A stretch of DNA of 13,936 nt from Verrucomicrobiota bacterium (GCA_003451935.1 DMJA01000004.1:1-13936), one strand, 5' to 3'; numbered from the stretch's first letter, positions 1-6,724 are shown. The notes: generated by a model from the letters alone, not told the origin. Translations and numbers: made by a program.

Positions 1-1
1 C

Positions 2-103
2 CCCACGACCGGCGCGCCGGTGAGCCAGGTGCAGCGACAGGCGAAGACCGAGGAAACAGAACCCGGACCTGAAAAAGAGCCCCGGAAGGAAAAACGGGAA
101 TAG
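2..103 (+). CDS. C-terminal tail of an unidentified protein (partial, 5' end off window)
   Basis: An open frame enters from the left edge and stops at the TAG at 101-103, giving 33 residues. The tail is hydrophilic and highly charged, with many Glu, Lys, Arg and Pro, ending in ...EPRKEKRE. This looks like the disordered C-terminus of a real protein. The other forward frame I read stops at 70-72. No domain is visible, so no function is proposed. It reads in the same direction as the methyltransferase downstream, with a 164-bp gap. Confidence is low because so little is visible. Confidence 0.4.
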   Translation, partial: PTTGAPVSQVQRQAKTEETEPGPEKEPRKEKRE

Positions 104-177
104 GCCGCAAGAAAACGGCCGAGAATCAACCAAGCGATGCGGAATCCGGAGGCTCTGGGCTGCTGGCTGTTAAACGA

Positions 178-206
178 TTGCGCCGCATTGCCGCCTTATG
201 TATTCT
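178..206 (+). promoter_or_regulatory. Possible weak sigma70-type promoter for the methyltransferase operon
   Basis: TTGCGC at 178-183 and TATTCT at 201-206 are separated by 17 bp, about 60 bp upstream of the methyltransferase start. The -35 box matches the consensus at 3 of 6 positions and the -10 box at 4 of 6, so this is only a candidate. I see no better pair in the 104-267 gap. Confidence 0.25.
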
Positions 207-267
207 GCCGGGCAAGACAGGATGACAGGAATGCGCAAGTGATCGGGCGCACAAGCTACGAGCAGAT

Positions 268-1470
268 ATGGCCGCACAAGTAAAAAACCGAAGTCTTCAT
301 AAGGCGAAGGCCGCCAAGCAGGACGAGTTCTATACCCAATACGTTGACATCCAGAAGGAGGTCGAGGCCTACCTCGAGTTCGATCCCGACACCTTCCGCG
401 GTAAAGTCGTGTACTGCAATTGCGACGACCCGTTTGAGAGCAACTTCTTCAAGTATTTTGCCGCCAACTTCAACAAGCTCGGCCTAAAAAAGCTCGTCTC
501 CACCAGTTACGATGGCTCCCCAATTGCCGGCCAGGGCACATTGTTCCCGGAATACAACGAGGGGAATGGAAAGCGTCAGAAGCCTAAGGCTCTCGCTGTC
601 ATCATCGACCATGTGAAAGACGAGGACGGCGACGGGGCTACGGATATCAACGACGTAAAGCTCTTTCTTAAGCGCAACAAAGCAGCCCGGACAGCCTTGA
701 AAGGCAACAACAAGTACGCAGGCGGCGACTTTCGCAGCCCCGAGTGCATCGCGCTCCAGAAAGAGGCGGACATCGTCGTGACCAATCCGCCCTTCTCCCT
801 TTTCCGCGAGTATGTCGCCCAGCTCGTGGAGCACGGGAAGAAGTTCCTGATCATCGGGAACGTTCAGGCTATCACCTACAAGGAAATCTTCCCGCTCATC
901 AAGGCTGACAAGATATGGATGGGTGCCACCATCCACAGCGGCGACCGCGAGTTCCGCGTTCCCGACCACTACCCGTTAAACGCGGCTGGCTGGCGAGTTG
1001 ACGAGAACGGCGTGAAGTACATCCGCGTCAAGGGCGTTCGCTGGTGGACGAACCTGGATCATGGCCGACGCCACGAGAAGCTGTCGCTCATGACCAAGGA
1101 AGACAACATGCGATTCAGCAAGCACAAGGAGATAAAAGGCAAGGCCGCGTACGACCGTTACGACAACTACGATGCCATCGAGGTGCCTTTCACCGACGCG
1201 ATCCCCAACGACCACGAAGGCGCCATGGGCGTCCCGATAACTTTCCTTGACAGGTACAACCCCGACCAGTTCGAGATTTTGGGAATCACCGACCGTGACA
1301 ATAATTCCGGTGTCAAAACCAAGGAGTATACGGAGGCAGATGTGCCGAATTTTGGCGATCTAAATCGTCGAGGGGTTGTCCGAGTTGGCAACGAATATAA
1401 GCCGATTTACGCTCGCCTCATCATCCGCCACCGCCGCTGTAGCCGGCACGCAAAGGGGACGAAAAAGTGA
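268..1470 (+). CDS. EcoRI-family adenine-specific DNA methyltransferase
   Basis: Predicted SAM-dependent N6-adenine DNA methyltransferase of the EcoRI methylase family, 400 aa. The N-terminus carries the family's QDEFYTQ block (residues 18-24). The family's characteristic NCDDPFESNFFKYF stretch (51-64) follows. The catalytic motif IV is DIVVTNPPF, with NPPF at 173-176. M.EcoRI itself is about 325 aa, so this protein has extra sequence, mostly in the C-terminal half and the basic tail. The ATG at 268 has only a weak upstream GAG, but it puts the conserved Lys-rich/DEFYTQ block at the expected distance from the N-terminus. The stop overlaps the next start by GTGA, so the two genes are probably translationally coupled. 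By analogy it would protect host DNA from the partner nuclease. Target specificity cannot be read from the sequence; GAATTC should not be assumed. GC is lower than in the polysaccharide genes to the right, consistent with horizontal transfer. Confidence 0.88.
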   Translation: MAAQVKNRSLHKAKAAKQDEFYTQYVDIQKEVEAYLEFDPDTFRGKVVYCNCDDPFESNFFKYFAANFNKLGLKKLVSTSYDGSPIAGQGTLFPEYNEGNGKRQKPKALAVIIDHVKDEDGDGATDINDVKLFLKRNKAARTALKGNNKYAGGDFRSPECIALQKEADIVVTNPPFSLFREYVAQLVEHGKKFLIIGNVQAITYKEIFPLIKADKIWMGATIHSGDREFRVPDHYPLNAAGWRVDENGVKYIRVKGVRWWTNLDHGRRHEKLSLMTKEDNMRFSKHKEIKGKAAYDRYDNYDAIEVPFTDAIPNDHEGAMGVPITFLDRYNPDQFEILGITDRDNNSGVKTKEYTEADVPNFGDLNRRGVVRVGNEYKPIYARLIIRHRRCSRHAKGTKK

Positions 1471-2633
1471 ACACAACGCTGAGAATCGAAATCACCGTAG
1501 CTGCCATCTGCGACGGGTTCGTGTACAACCAATTGGAGGGTAAGGGCCTCTTCGGGCTGGGCGGAAAGCTCACCATCCAGCCGGAGTACCAGCGCAACTA
1601 CATCTATGCAGATGGCGGCGGCAAGAAGGAGCAGGATGTGATCCACTCCCTGCTCAAGGGTTATCCCCTTGGGCTGATATATTTCAACAAGGTCGGCCAG
1701 GACAAGTTCGAGGTCTTGGACGGCCAGCAGCGGATCACCAGTATAGGTCGGTTCGTTACGGGGAAGTTCGCAATCATGGATAGCGGCAATCCGAAGTACT
1801 TCGACAGCCTGCCCGCTGATCAACGCGCCGTCATTCACAACTCGAAGCTACTGATTTACGAATGCGAAGGGCTCGAAAAGGAGATCAAAGACTGGTTCGA
1901 GACCATCAACATCGCAGGTGTGGAACTAAAACCACAGGAGCGCTTGAACGCCATCTTCTCCGGAACGTTCGTGACGCTTGCGAAGGCCGAGTTCAGCAAC
2001 AGCCAGAACGCGAACATCCAGAAGTGGAGCGCCTACATCAAGGGCAGCGCCAACCGGCAAGAGTTCCTGGAGCGGGCGCTGGATTGGGTAAGCAAGGGCG
2101 ATATCGACGGCTACATGAGCGCGCACCGAAAAGACGATAACATCAATGAGCTGAAAAATTACTTCAACAGCGTGCTCGACTGGGTTTCAACCGTGTTTGT
2201 CGACGTTCTCCCGGAAATGAAGGGGTTGGAGTGGGGCCGGTTGTACGAGACGTATCACGGCACGTCATACGATCCAAAGAAGATGTCGGACGATGTGAAC
2301 AAGCTCGCCGCCGATGACTACGTGAAGAGCCGCAAGGGGATCTTCGAGTTTCTGTTGGGCGGCTCGGTAGATACGAAGTTGTTGGAGATTCGGGTATTCG
2401 AGACTCCGGTAAAGCGGGCCACATACACCAAGCAGACGCAAGCCGCCGAGGGTAAGGGTGTGTCCAACTGCCCGCACTGTGCGATTGGGCACGCTGCGAA
2501 CAAGAGCAGAATCTATAAGTTCGACGAGATGGACGCCGACCATGTTGCCGCATGGAGCAAAGGCGGCGAAAGCTCGGCCAAGAACTGTGAGATGCTATGC
2601 ATTACCCACAACCGGGCCAAAGGTAATCGATAA
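1467..2633 (+). CDS. DUF262 (GmrS/ParB-like) protein with C-terminal HNH nuclease domain
   Basis: A 388-aa protein starting with GTG at 1467, with AGGGG at 1453-1457 as ribosome binding site and a 4-base GTGA overlap with the methyltransferase stop. The N-terminal half is a DUF262 domain: EYQRNY at residues 40-45 and the signature DGQQR at 85-89, a motif linked to NTP binding or hydrolysis in GmrS, SspE and related defence proteins. The C-terminus is an HNH nuclease of the beta-beta-alpha-metal type. It has Cys335-x2-Cys338, Asp358-His359, Asn373 and a CITHN block with His381-Asn382, the expected residues for zinc and metal binding and catalysis. All key residues appear intact. Coupling to a methyltransferase suggests that this is the cleaving partner, acting on unmodified (or differently modified) DNA. 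That role is inferred. DUF262-HNH proteins also occur as stand-alone type IV-like enzymes that cut modified DNA. Confidence 0.85.
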   Translation: MNTTLRIEITVAAICDGFVYNQLEGKGLFGLGGKLTIQPEYQRNYIYADGGGKKEQDVIHSLLKGYPLGLIYFNKVGQDKFEVLDGQQRITSIGRFVTGKFAIMDSGNPKYFDSLPADQRAVIHNSKLLIYECEGLEKEIKDWFETINIAGVELKPQERLNAIFSGTFVTLAKAEFSNSQNANIQKWSAYIKGSANRQEFLERALDWVSKGDIDGYMSAHRKDDNINELKNYFNSVLDWVSTVFVDVLPEMKGLEWGRLYETYHGTSYDPKKMSDDVNKLAADDYVKSRKGIFEFLLGGSVDTKLLEIRVFETPVKRATYTKQTQAAEGKGVSNCPHCAIGHAANKSRIYKFDEMDADHVAAWSKGGESSAKNCEMLCITHNRAKGNR

Positions 2634-2639
2634 TATGCG

Positions 2640-2658
2640 CGCGCCACAGCCTGGCGCG
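2640..2658 (+). other. Short hairpin just after the DUF262-HNH stop codon
   Basis: CGCGCCA (2640-2646) and TGGCGCG (2652-2658) form a perfect 7-bp stem with the 5-base loop CAGCC, seven bases after the TAA. No T-run follows, so it is not a typical intrinsic terminator. It may protect the 3' end of the mRNA. Confidence 0.4.
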
Positions 2659-2772
2659 AGGAGCAAAGGAAGTTAGAGAACAGAATCAGCAGTAAACATT
2701 TTAGTGCGTTGACGCGCAGTATCGTCCCTCTCGAAAAGTAGCGGTTTCAAAAGTGGAAAAGACGACTGAGCG

Positions 2773-2811
2773 GAGGCGCGCCATATAGGCGCGCCTCGGC
2801 TTTGTGTTTTT
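2773..2811 (+). terminator. Rho-independent terminator closing the methyltransferase/DUF262-HNH operon
   Basis: GAGGCGCGCC (2773-2782) and GGCGCGCCTC (2788-2797) form a perfect, very GC-rich 10-bp stem around the loop ATATA. A T-rich tail (CGGCTTTGTGTTTTT) follows. It lies 140 bp after the stop codon and separates the upstream pair from the nuclease-pentapeptide gene, which should therefore have its own promoter. Confidence 0.75.
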
Positions 2812-2900
2812 CCACAGGGGCGCTACCCCATCGAGAGGAACACGGGTTGGGGCCGTGCCACTTTTTACATGGTCCAATCGCGTCCGGCACGTTGCGTCGG

Positions 2901-2909
2901 AGAGGAAAG
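2901..2909 (+). promoter_or_regulatory. Ribosome binding site that fixes the start of the nuclease-pentapeptide gene
   Basis: AGAGGAAAG lies 7 bases before the ATG at 2917. An in-frame ATG at 2869 has no comparable site (only CACTTTTTAC before it), and its 16 extra residues look non-conserved. The start at 2917 is preferred. Confidence 0.7.
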
Positions 2910-2916
2910 CAGAACC

Positions 2917-4143
2917 ATGGAGAAGAGGATCAAATCAGAACAATACTGGCGCGGGCTGGCGGAAGGCGTAGTAGCCGACGGCGAAGTGAGCAACGATGAG
3001 ATTCTTACCCTATACCGGCTTTTGTGCGAGCATGGCGACCTTCGCAAGGGCCCGCTTGCCGACCTAAAGGCCCTGATCGAGCGGATATGCCGGGACGGAG
3101 AAGTGACGACCAACGAGCGGCAGGAATTGCAAAAATTTCTCAAGCTGTTTATCCGACAAAAGACCGCCAACGAAAAGGGTTTCCTTTTCGAGTCCTTCGT
3201 CGTGCAGTGCTTCGACAAGGCCGAATACGAAATGATCGAATGGCGCAGCGACAAGTTCATCCCTGGATGGCGTCCCCGCTCCTGCCAGTGGCCCGACATC
3301 GAGATGGAACATCGTTCAACCGGGCGGCGTTTCGCCGTCGAATGCAAGTTTCGCTCGCATGACATGGCTGGAAGGGTGGATTGGGTCTATCCCGCCCAAC
3401 TGGACCGCTATCGGGCCTACGAGAGCCGGGAAGGCATTCCGGTATTTCTGGCTCTTGGTTTTGGCGGCGAGGCTGATGCGCCTAAGAATCTATACGTCGT
3501 CCGGTTGTTCAAGCTGGGTAAAGCGGAAACGACCCTGCGGGAGCTTGAACCCTTCCGGGTTAGGGGGAATCTGATCGAACTGGACCTGAATGAAACGCCG
3601 ACTATTGGAAGCTGCGGTCGACTGGATAAACAAGCAAGCAATCCGAAGCGAGAAAGCACTAAAATATCACAGGCTGAACTTGACCAAATTGTATACAGGC
3701 ATGGACTCTATTTGGCAAAGTTGTCAGGGGGAGAGCAGGCCGACCTAAGCGATGCCAACCTAAGCGATGCAAGACTAAATGGGGTCAATTTGAGCAGGGC
3801 AAACCTGATTGGGGCCGATCTCAGCGAGGCCGATCTGGGCGGGGCCGATCTGCACGAAGCCGACCTGAGCGATGTCAAATTGAAGAAGGCCAACCTGAGC
3901 GAGGCCAACCTGAACGATGCCGTGCTGTTTAGGGCCGATCTGGGCGAGGCCAACCTGCGCGATGCCAACCTGTTCAGGACCGACCTGAAGGATGCCAAAC
4001 TGCGCGGGGCCGACTTGAGCGGGGCCGATTTGAGCGAGGCTGACCTGCGCGGGGCCGATCTGAACGATGTCGACCTGGGCGAGATCGACTGGTGCGAGGC
4101 TAACCTGCGAGGGGCTAAGCTGCGAGGGGCCAAGGGAATCTAA
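2917..4143 (+). CDS. TerB-like / PD-(D/E)XK nuclease / pentapeptide-repeat fusion protein
   Basis: A 408-aa protein in three parts. Residues about 8-75 contain two similar acidic helical motifs, VADGEVSNDEILTLYRLL and CRDGEVTTNERQELQKFL, like TerB-type modules. Residues about 85-230 look like a restriction-endonuclease fold: KGFLFESFV with Glu92 as the helix acid, PDIEM with Asp127, and VECKFR with Glu142-Cys-Lys144. The spacing fits a PD-(D/E)XK active site with all acids and the lysine present. Residues 274-408 are 27 consecutive pentapeptide units of the A(D/N)LxX type, predicted to fold as a right-handed quadrilateral beta-helix, a rod that in Qnr/MfpA mimics DNA. A linker of about 40 residues separates core and repeats. 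No signal peptide or membrane segment is seen, so it is probably cytoplasmic. Its position beside the methyltransferase/DUF262-HNH pair suggests a defence or DNA-processing role. This is inference; a nuclease toxin carrying a self-mimic is another possibility. Confidence 0.8.
   Translation: MEKRIKSEQYWRGLAEGVVADGEVSNDEILTLYRLLCEHGDLRKGPLADLKALIERICRDGEVTTNERQELQKFLKLFIRQKTANEKGFLFESFVVQCFDKAEYEMIEWRSDKFIPGWRPRSCQWPDIEMEHRSTGRRFAVECKFRSHDMAGRVDWVYPAQLDRYRAYESREGIPVFLALGFGGEADAPKNLYVVRLFKLGKAETTLRELEPFRVRGNLIELDLNETPTIGSCGRLDKQASNPKRESTKISQAELDQIVYRHGLYLAKLSGGEQADLSDANLSDARLNGVNLSRANLIGADLSEADLGGADLHEADLSDVKLKKANLSEANLNDAVLFRADLGEANLRDANLFRTDLKDAKLRGADLSGADLSEADLRGADLNDVDLGEIDWCEANLRGAKLRGAKGI
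3736..4140 (+). repeat. Tandem 15-bp coding repeat (27 pentapeptide units)
   Basis: The 3' third of the gene is built from 15-bp units of the form GCC-GA(C/T)/AAC-CTG-xxx-xxx, coding for A(D/N)L plus two variable residues. There are 27 units in register with no break. Departures from the pattern (VKL, IDW, the last AKGI) are scattered and increase at the very end, as expected for the C-terminal cap. The DNA is repetitive enough to expand or contract by slippage in 15-bp steps without a frameshift. Confidence 0.85.
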
Positions 4144-4492
4144 AATCCCATGGAAACTGCATGGTGTCGGAAGTGATCCGGGAACTGGTGCTGCCGAATT
4201 TTTATAGCCGTCAGCCGCCTGTGCAACGAGGGAACGGACGCTAGGAATCGCTTTCGGGAGTCGGCCTATACCTTGGTGTAGGTCGTAACGTCAGGCGTTC
4301 TGCGGTGGCATTTGCGGCGGTGGGCGGCAAATTGGCATTTTCTTATGCTACGGCTCGGAGAGAATCGAGAAATGGCCGATGGATAAAGGCCGAAATTAAC
4401 CCTGCGTGACAACTAAAACAACCTGCTCTTTCCCTGCTAACGGTATCACCTAGCGGTATCACCGAGGCGGATTACTGATAGGGTCAATGTCG
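4144..4492. other. Gene-free stretch between the accessory block and tRNA-Leu
   Basis: About 350 bp with no convincing gene on either strand. The longest forward reading with a plausible start (4161-4244, 27 codons) is too short to call. Small structures are present: a near-perfect palindrome around CCTATACCTTGGTGTAGG (about 4265-4282), a repeated TGGCATTT flanking an inverted ATTTGC/GCAAAT near 4305-4345, and the 13-bp direct repeat listed separately. It could be the scar of past insertions at the tRNA; no integrase remnant is recognisable. Confidence 0.5.
4441..4466. repeat. Tandem 13-bp direct repeat
   Basis: CGGTATCACCTAG (4441-4453) is followed immediately by CGGTATCACCGAG (4454-4466), 12 of 13 bases identical. 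It lies about 60 bp beyond the 3' end of tRNA-Leu. It could be an arm-type binding site for a recombinase or a chance tandem duplication. Two units are too few to decide. Confidence 0.55.
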
Positions 4493-4524
4493 ATAAAACC
4501 ACCGTCAGCATTGGCTGAAAGTGG
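4493..4524 (-). terminator. Probable intrinsic terminator of tRNA-Leu
   Basis: Read on the minus strand just after the tRNA: CCAC, TT, TCAGC, loop CAAT, GCTGA, CG, GTGG, then TTTTAT. The two paired segments (4+5 bp) are separated by a 2x2 mismatch. The T-run is short but correctly placed. It would end transcription coming from the tRNA, and perhaps from the pseudopilin operon, before the accessory block. Confidence 0.55.
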
Positions 4525-4528
4525 AAAA

Positions 4529-4612
<84 letters not shown>

Positions 4613-4685
4613 ACCGGGAGCGGGATGACCTCGTGGTCAATTGGGCGCAGACGATACGCATTCGTCCGGCGGGCCGCAAGTGTTT

Positions 4686-5390
4686 TCAGCGGTCGGCCGG
4701 GGATTTGTTTTCCGCGGGCTCCTCGGGCTCCGCGGCGGGGCGTTCGAGGGGGAAGCGGAGTCCGGTGGCGGTTTGGATCAGCACCTCGGTCTGGAGGGGA
4801 GGCTCGCCGGGCAGGGAGAGGGAGAGGCGCAGGGAGGCCGGCAGGCCGGGTTGTTCTCCGGATTTTGGCCGCGGCCATTCGGCGTGGGCGGTGCCATTGG
4901 TGAGCGCCTCGACGGCGAGTTCGAAGCGGCCTTCGAACAGGCGGTTGGTGACGGGAGCGTTGGTGAGCGGGCCGGAACAGGGGACGGCAATGCGCCGGAG
5001 TTCGCGGCGGCCGTTGGAGGTGGCTTCCACTTCGTAGGTGATCTGCGCGATGTCGTAGCCGCCGAGGGCGCGGGGCTCGGCGGGGACGGGGGCGTAGGGT
5101 GCGAGCACCACCTCGGGCTTGCCGATTTCGGTGGAGGTGGCGAGGCGCAGCGGGACCAGATTCTGGACGGGGGGGGCGAAGGCGCAGGTGATTTCGCGGG
5201 AAAGGGCGCGGAGGGCGGCGCGGGCGGCCACGGGACCGTTGGCGCGGCCGGCCTGTCCCGCGCCGGCGGCCAGCAGCCCGTGGATGAGGGCGGCGAGGAT
5301 GGCGGCGACCACGGCGCCCAAGGCCAGCGCCAGCAACAGTTCCACAAAGGTAAAGCCCGCCGTCCGGGCGCGGGAAGGGGCCGGGTTCAT
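4686..5390 (-). CDS. GspJ-like pseudopilin (type II secretion / type IV pilus minor pilin family)
   Basis: A 234-aa protein with a class III (prepilin) signal: a short basic leader ending in Gly12, then FTFVE with Glu17 at +5, and a hydrophobic helix of about 22 residues (LLLALALGAVVAAILAALIHG). A prepilin peptidase would cut after Gly12, and the helix would anchor the protein in the inner membrane before assembly into a pseudopilus. The rest is a globular domain without cysteine pairs of note and a Pro/Glu-rich tail. The length is near that of GspJ, with which the leader, the 'RALSREI' region and general layout agree; a different minor pilin is possible. It starts 18 bp after the stop of the FHA gene without a clear ribosome binding site, so translation is probably coupled. 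No other secretion genes are in the window. Confidence 0.75.
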   Translation of the reverse strand: MNPAPSRARTAGFTFVELLLALALGAVVAAILAALIHGLLAAGAGQAGRANGPVAARAALRALSREITCAFAPPVQNLVPLRLATSTEIGKPEVVLAPYAPVPAEPRALGGYDIAQITYEVEATSNGRRELRRIAVPCSGPLTNAPVTNRLFEGRFELAVEALTNGTAHAEWPRPKSGEQPGLPASLRLSLSLPGEPPLQTEVLIQTATGLRFPLERPAAEPEEPAENKSPADR

Positions 5391-5408
5391 GGGGGGGCGG
5401 CCCGCTGC

Positions 5409-5906
5409 TCAGGCGGCGTTCAGCAGTTTGAGGAAGAACCAGGCCAGCGCCAGCAGGGCGAAGATGCCCGTGGCGATGAGCGCGAAATACCAGATGCCGC
5501 GGCGCTCCTTGGGGGGGGCGCCGAAGGGCGATATGCTGGCGAAATCCTGGGGGGCGGACATGGCGCCCGTGGCCATTTCCGCATTGGCGTCGGTATAGCG
5601 GGCGCCGGAAGAGGCCAATTCGGGGGCATCGAACAGGAACTCGATGGAGCCGAGCTGGATCAGGTCCTTGTGGCGCAAGGCGGATTCCTTGACATCGCGG
5701 GAGTTGACGCGGGTGCCGTTGGTGGAGTCCAAGTCCTGCAGCACGCAGGAATCGCCCGCGCGCAGGATGCGGCAGTGGTGGCTGGAAATCGTCGGGTGGT
5801 CCAGCAAGATCGCGTTGTCGGCTTTGCGCCCAATGGCGATTTCTCCCTGTTCGATGGGGTATTCGCGTCCCTTGAAATCGCCGGACATGCCGATCAGTTT
5901 GGCCAT
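5409..5906 (-). CDS. FHA-domain protein with C-terminal membrane anchor
   Basis: A 165-aa protein with the start set at the ATG complementary to 5904-5906, which has GGAG eight bases upstream. A longer in-frame start at 5987 lacks such a site and adds 27 residues outside the domain. Residues about 5-93 form an FHA phosphothreonine-binding domain with the expected residues: Gly26-Arg27, Ser41-Ser42-x-His (SSHH, 41-44) and the DSTNGTRVN loop with Asn63-Gly64. A Pro/Ala-rich linker follows, then a basic patch (KERR) and one membrane helix at about 137-160 at the extreme C-terminus. It should be tail-anchored in the inner membrane, with the FHA domain in the cytoplasm, where it could recruit a Ser/Thr-phosphorylated partner. 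It is cotranscribed with the pseudopilin downstream; FHA proteins are known regulators of secretion machines. No kinase is visible nearby except the tyrosine kinase, which is a different type. Confidence 0.85.
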   Translation of the reverse strand: MAKLIGMSGDFKGREYPIEQGEIAIGRKADNAILLDHPTISSHHCRILRAGDSCVLQDLDSTNGTRVNSRDVKESALRHKDLIQLGSIEFLFDAPELASSGARYTDANAEMATGAMSAPQDFASISPFGAPPKERRGIWYFALIATGIFALLALAWFFLKLLNAA

Positions 5907-6016
5907 GGAAGTGTCTCCGTACTCTGAAATGGAACCGTCTTTGAGGGTGCCCATCGTGCCCGTGGCGGGGAAAAAACGCAATCCCAAATATGTCGCGTTT
6001 CTCCGGCGATTTTCTG

Positions 6017-6045
6017 TTGACGATGCGGGGCGGGTGAAGCATTAT
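6017..6045 (+). promoter_or_regulatory. Sigma70-type promoter of the polysaccharide cluster
   Basis: TTGACG at 6017-6022 and CATTAT at 6040-6045 are separated by exactly 17 bp. The -35 box matches the consensus at 5 of 6 positions and the -10 box at 4 of 6. Transcription would start near 6052, giving a leader of about 75 nt before the ATG at 6128. It is the best promoter-like pair I see in the window and sits correctly for the co-directional genes up to 13093. Confidence 0.6.
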
Positions 6046-6054
6046 CCCCACAAA

Positions 6055-6077
6055 GTAAAAAAGGCCCCCAGTGGGCC
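6055..6077 (-). terminator. Hairpin with T-run on the minus strand, upstream of the FHA gene
   Basis: GGCCC and GGGCC (6063-6077) pair with loop sequence between them. On the minus strand the stem is followed by TTTTTTAC, the form of an intrinsic terminator reading left. No minus-strand gene lies just to the right, so it would stop antisense transcription or attenuate a distal promoter of the FHA operon. On the plus strand it is a small 5'-leader hairpin. Confidence 0.35.
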
Positions 6078-6127
6078 GAGGGCATGAACCGGATCGGACA
6101 CGCTTGGGCTAAATGGAGAATAGAAAG

Positions 6128-6724
6128 ATGAAGAAAATCCTCGTATTTTGTTTGGTCGGGTTGGTGATGGCCTCCACGGCCGCCATGGCCCAGGGCAAGG
6201 GAAAGGCCGAGCCCCGCAAGGCACAGGCTTCTCAATTGGTTACGCATCCCCAGTTGGCCGAGCAGCTCGTCCGGGCGCTGGGCCTGGTGCGGTTCCTGCC
6301 CACCGCGCCCTCGGCGCAGCAGATGTTCGACATCCTGATGCAGAACGGCATCAGTCCCGAAGGCGGCTGGTTGCTGGATGCGGTGGTGATGAAGCCGGAC
6401 CTCGCGCGCGTCCTCATCCAAGCCATGCGCAAGGAGGACGCCGTGGAGAATCCGAACGACCCGCAGTCGTGGATCAACGCCTTGAAGGAGCTGGGCATTT
6501 CGCTGGACCGCCTGAGCGAGACGATCCAATCGGTCGAGACGCTGCCCGAAGGCATGGGCCAGGACATGGCGCGGCAGTCCACCGATCCGCTGGTGTACTC
6601 GGTGAACTTTGCGGGAGGCAACAATCTCCAATATACCTTGGACATGGATGCGGTCATCCGGGTGTTCAGCGAGATGGAAATGATTTTGGGCGATTTCCGC
6701 CCGATTTCCCCGACCCCCTATTGA
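6128..6724 (+). CDS. Small secreted protein of unknown function at the head of the polysaccharide cluster
   Basis: A 198-aa protein. The start at 6128 is chosen because GGAGAA (6115-6120) lies seven bases before it and a clean signal peptide follows: MKK, a hydrophobic core (ILVFCLVGLVMAST) and a cleavage site after AMA (about residue 21). The in-frame ATG at 6113 would bury the ribosome binding site. The mature part is mostly helical in composition, without cysteines, and has a repetitive look of 'LxxLGI/LxxNGI' helices (residues about 38-150) followed by a short acidic C-terminal region. I recognise no family. It should be periplasmic or exported. Its place directly before the beta-barrel and the Wzc/Wza/Wzy-type genes, and after the main promoter, suggests an accessory role in polysaccharide export or assembly. 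This is inferred from position only. Confidence 0.8.
   Translation: MKKILVFCLVGLVMASTAAMAQGKGKAEPRKAQASQLVTHPQLAEQLVRALGLVRFLPTAPSAQQMFDILMQNGISPEGGWLLDAVVMKPDLARVLIQAMRKEDAVENPNDPQSWINALKELGISLDRLSETIQSVETLPEGMGQDMARQSTDPLVYSVNFAGGNNLQYTLDMDAVIRVFSEMEMILGDFRPISPTPY

Noticed and set aside
8..21. 14-bp perfect palindrome ACCGGCGCGCCGGT at the left edge
   Set aside because: It lies inside the partial coding tail and is unsurprising in GC-rich DNA. It shares GGCGCGCC with the terminator stem at 2773-2797, but this short overlap is probably chance.
160..180. GTTAAAC (169-175) resembling an integron attC core
   Set aside because: No matching RYYYAAC partner or attC-type inverted repeats are found upstream, so this is not an attC site.
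137..283. 48-codon reading frame overlapping the start of the methyltransferase
   Set aside because: It has an ATG and reads without interruption, but there is no clear ribosome binding site or motif, and it overlaps the methyltransferase start by 16 bp. A leader peptide cannot be excluded, but support is too thin.
4161..4244. 27-codon frame after the pentapeptide gene
   Set aside because: Too short, no recognisable sequence, and not supported by context.
4641..5927. 428-codon plus-strand open frame opposite the pseudopilin and FHA genes
   Set aside because: Gly-rich low-complexity shadow of two recognisable genes on the minus strand.
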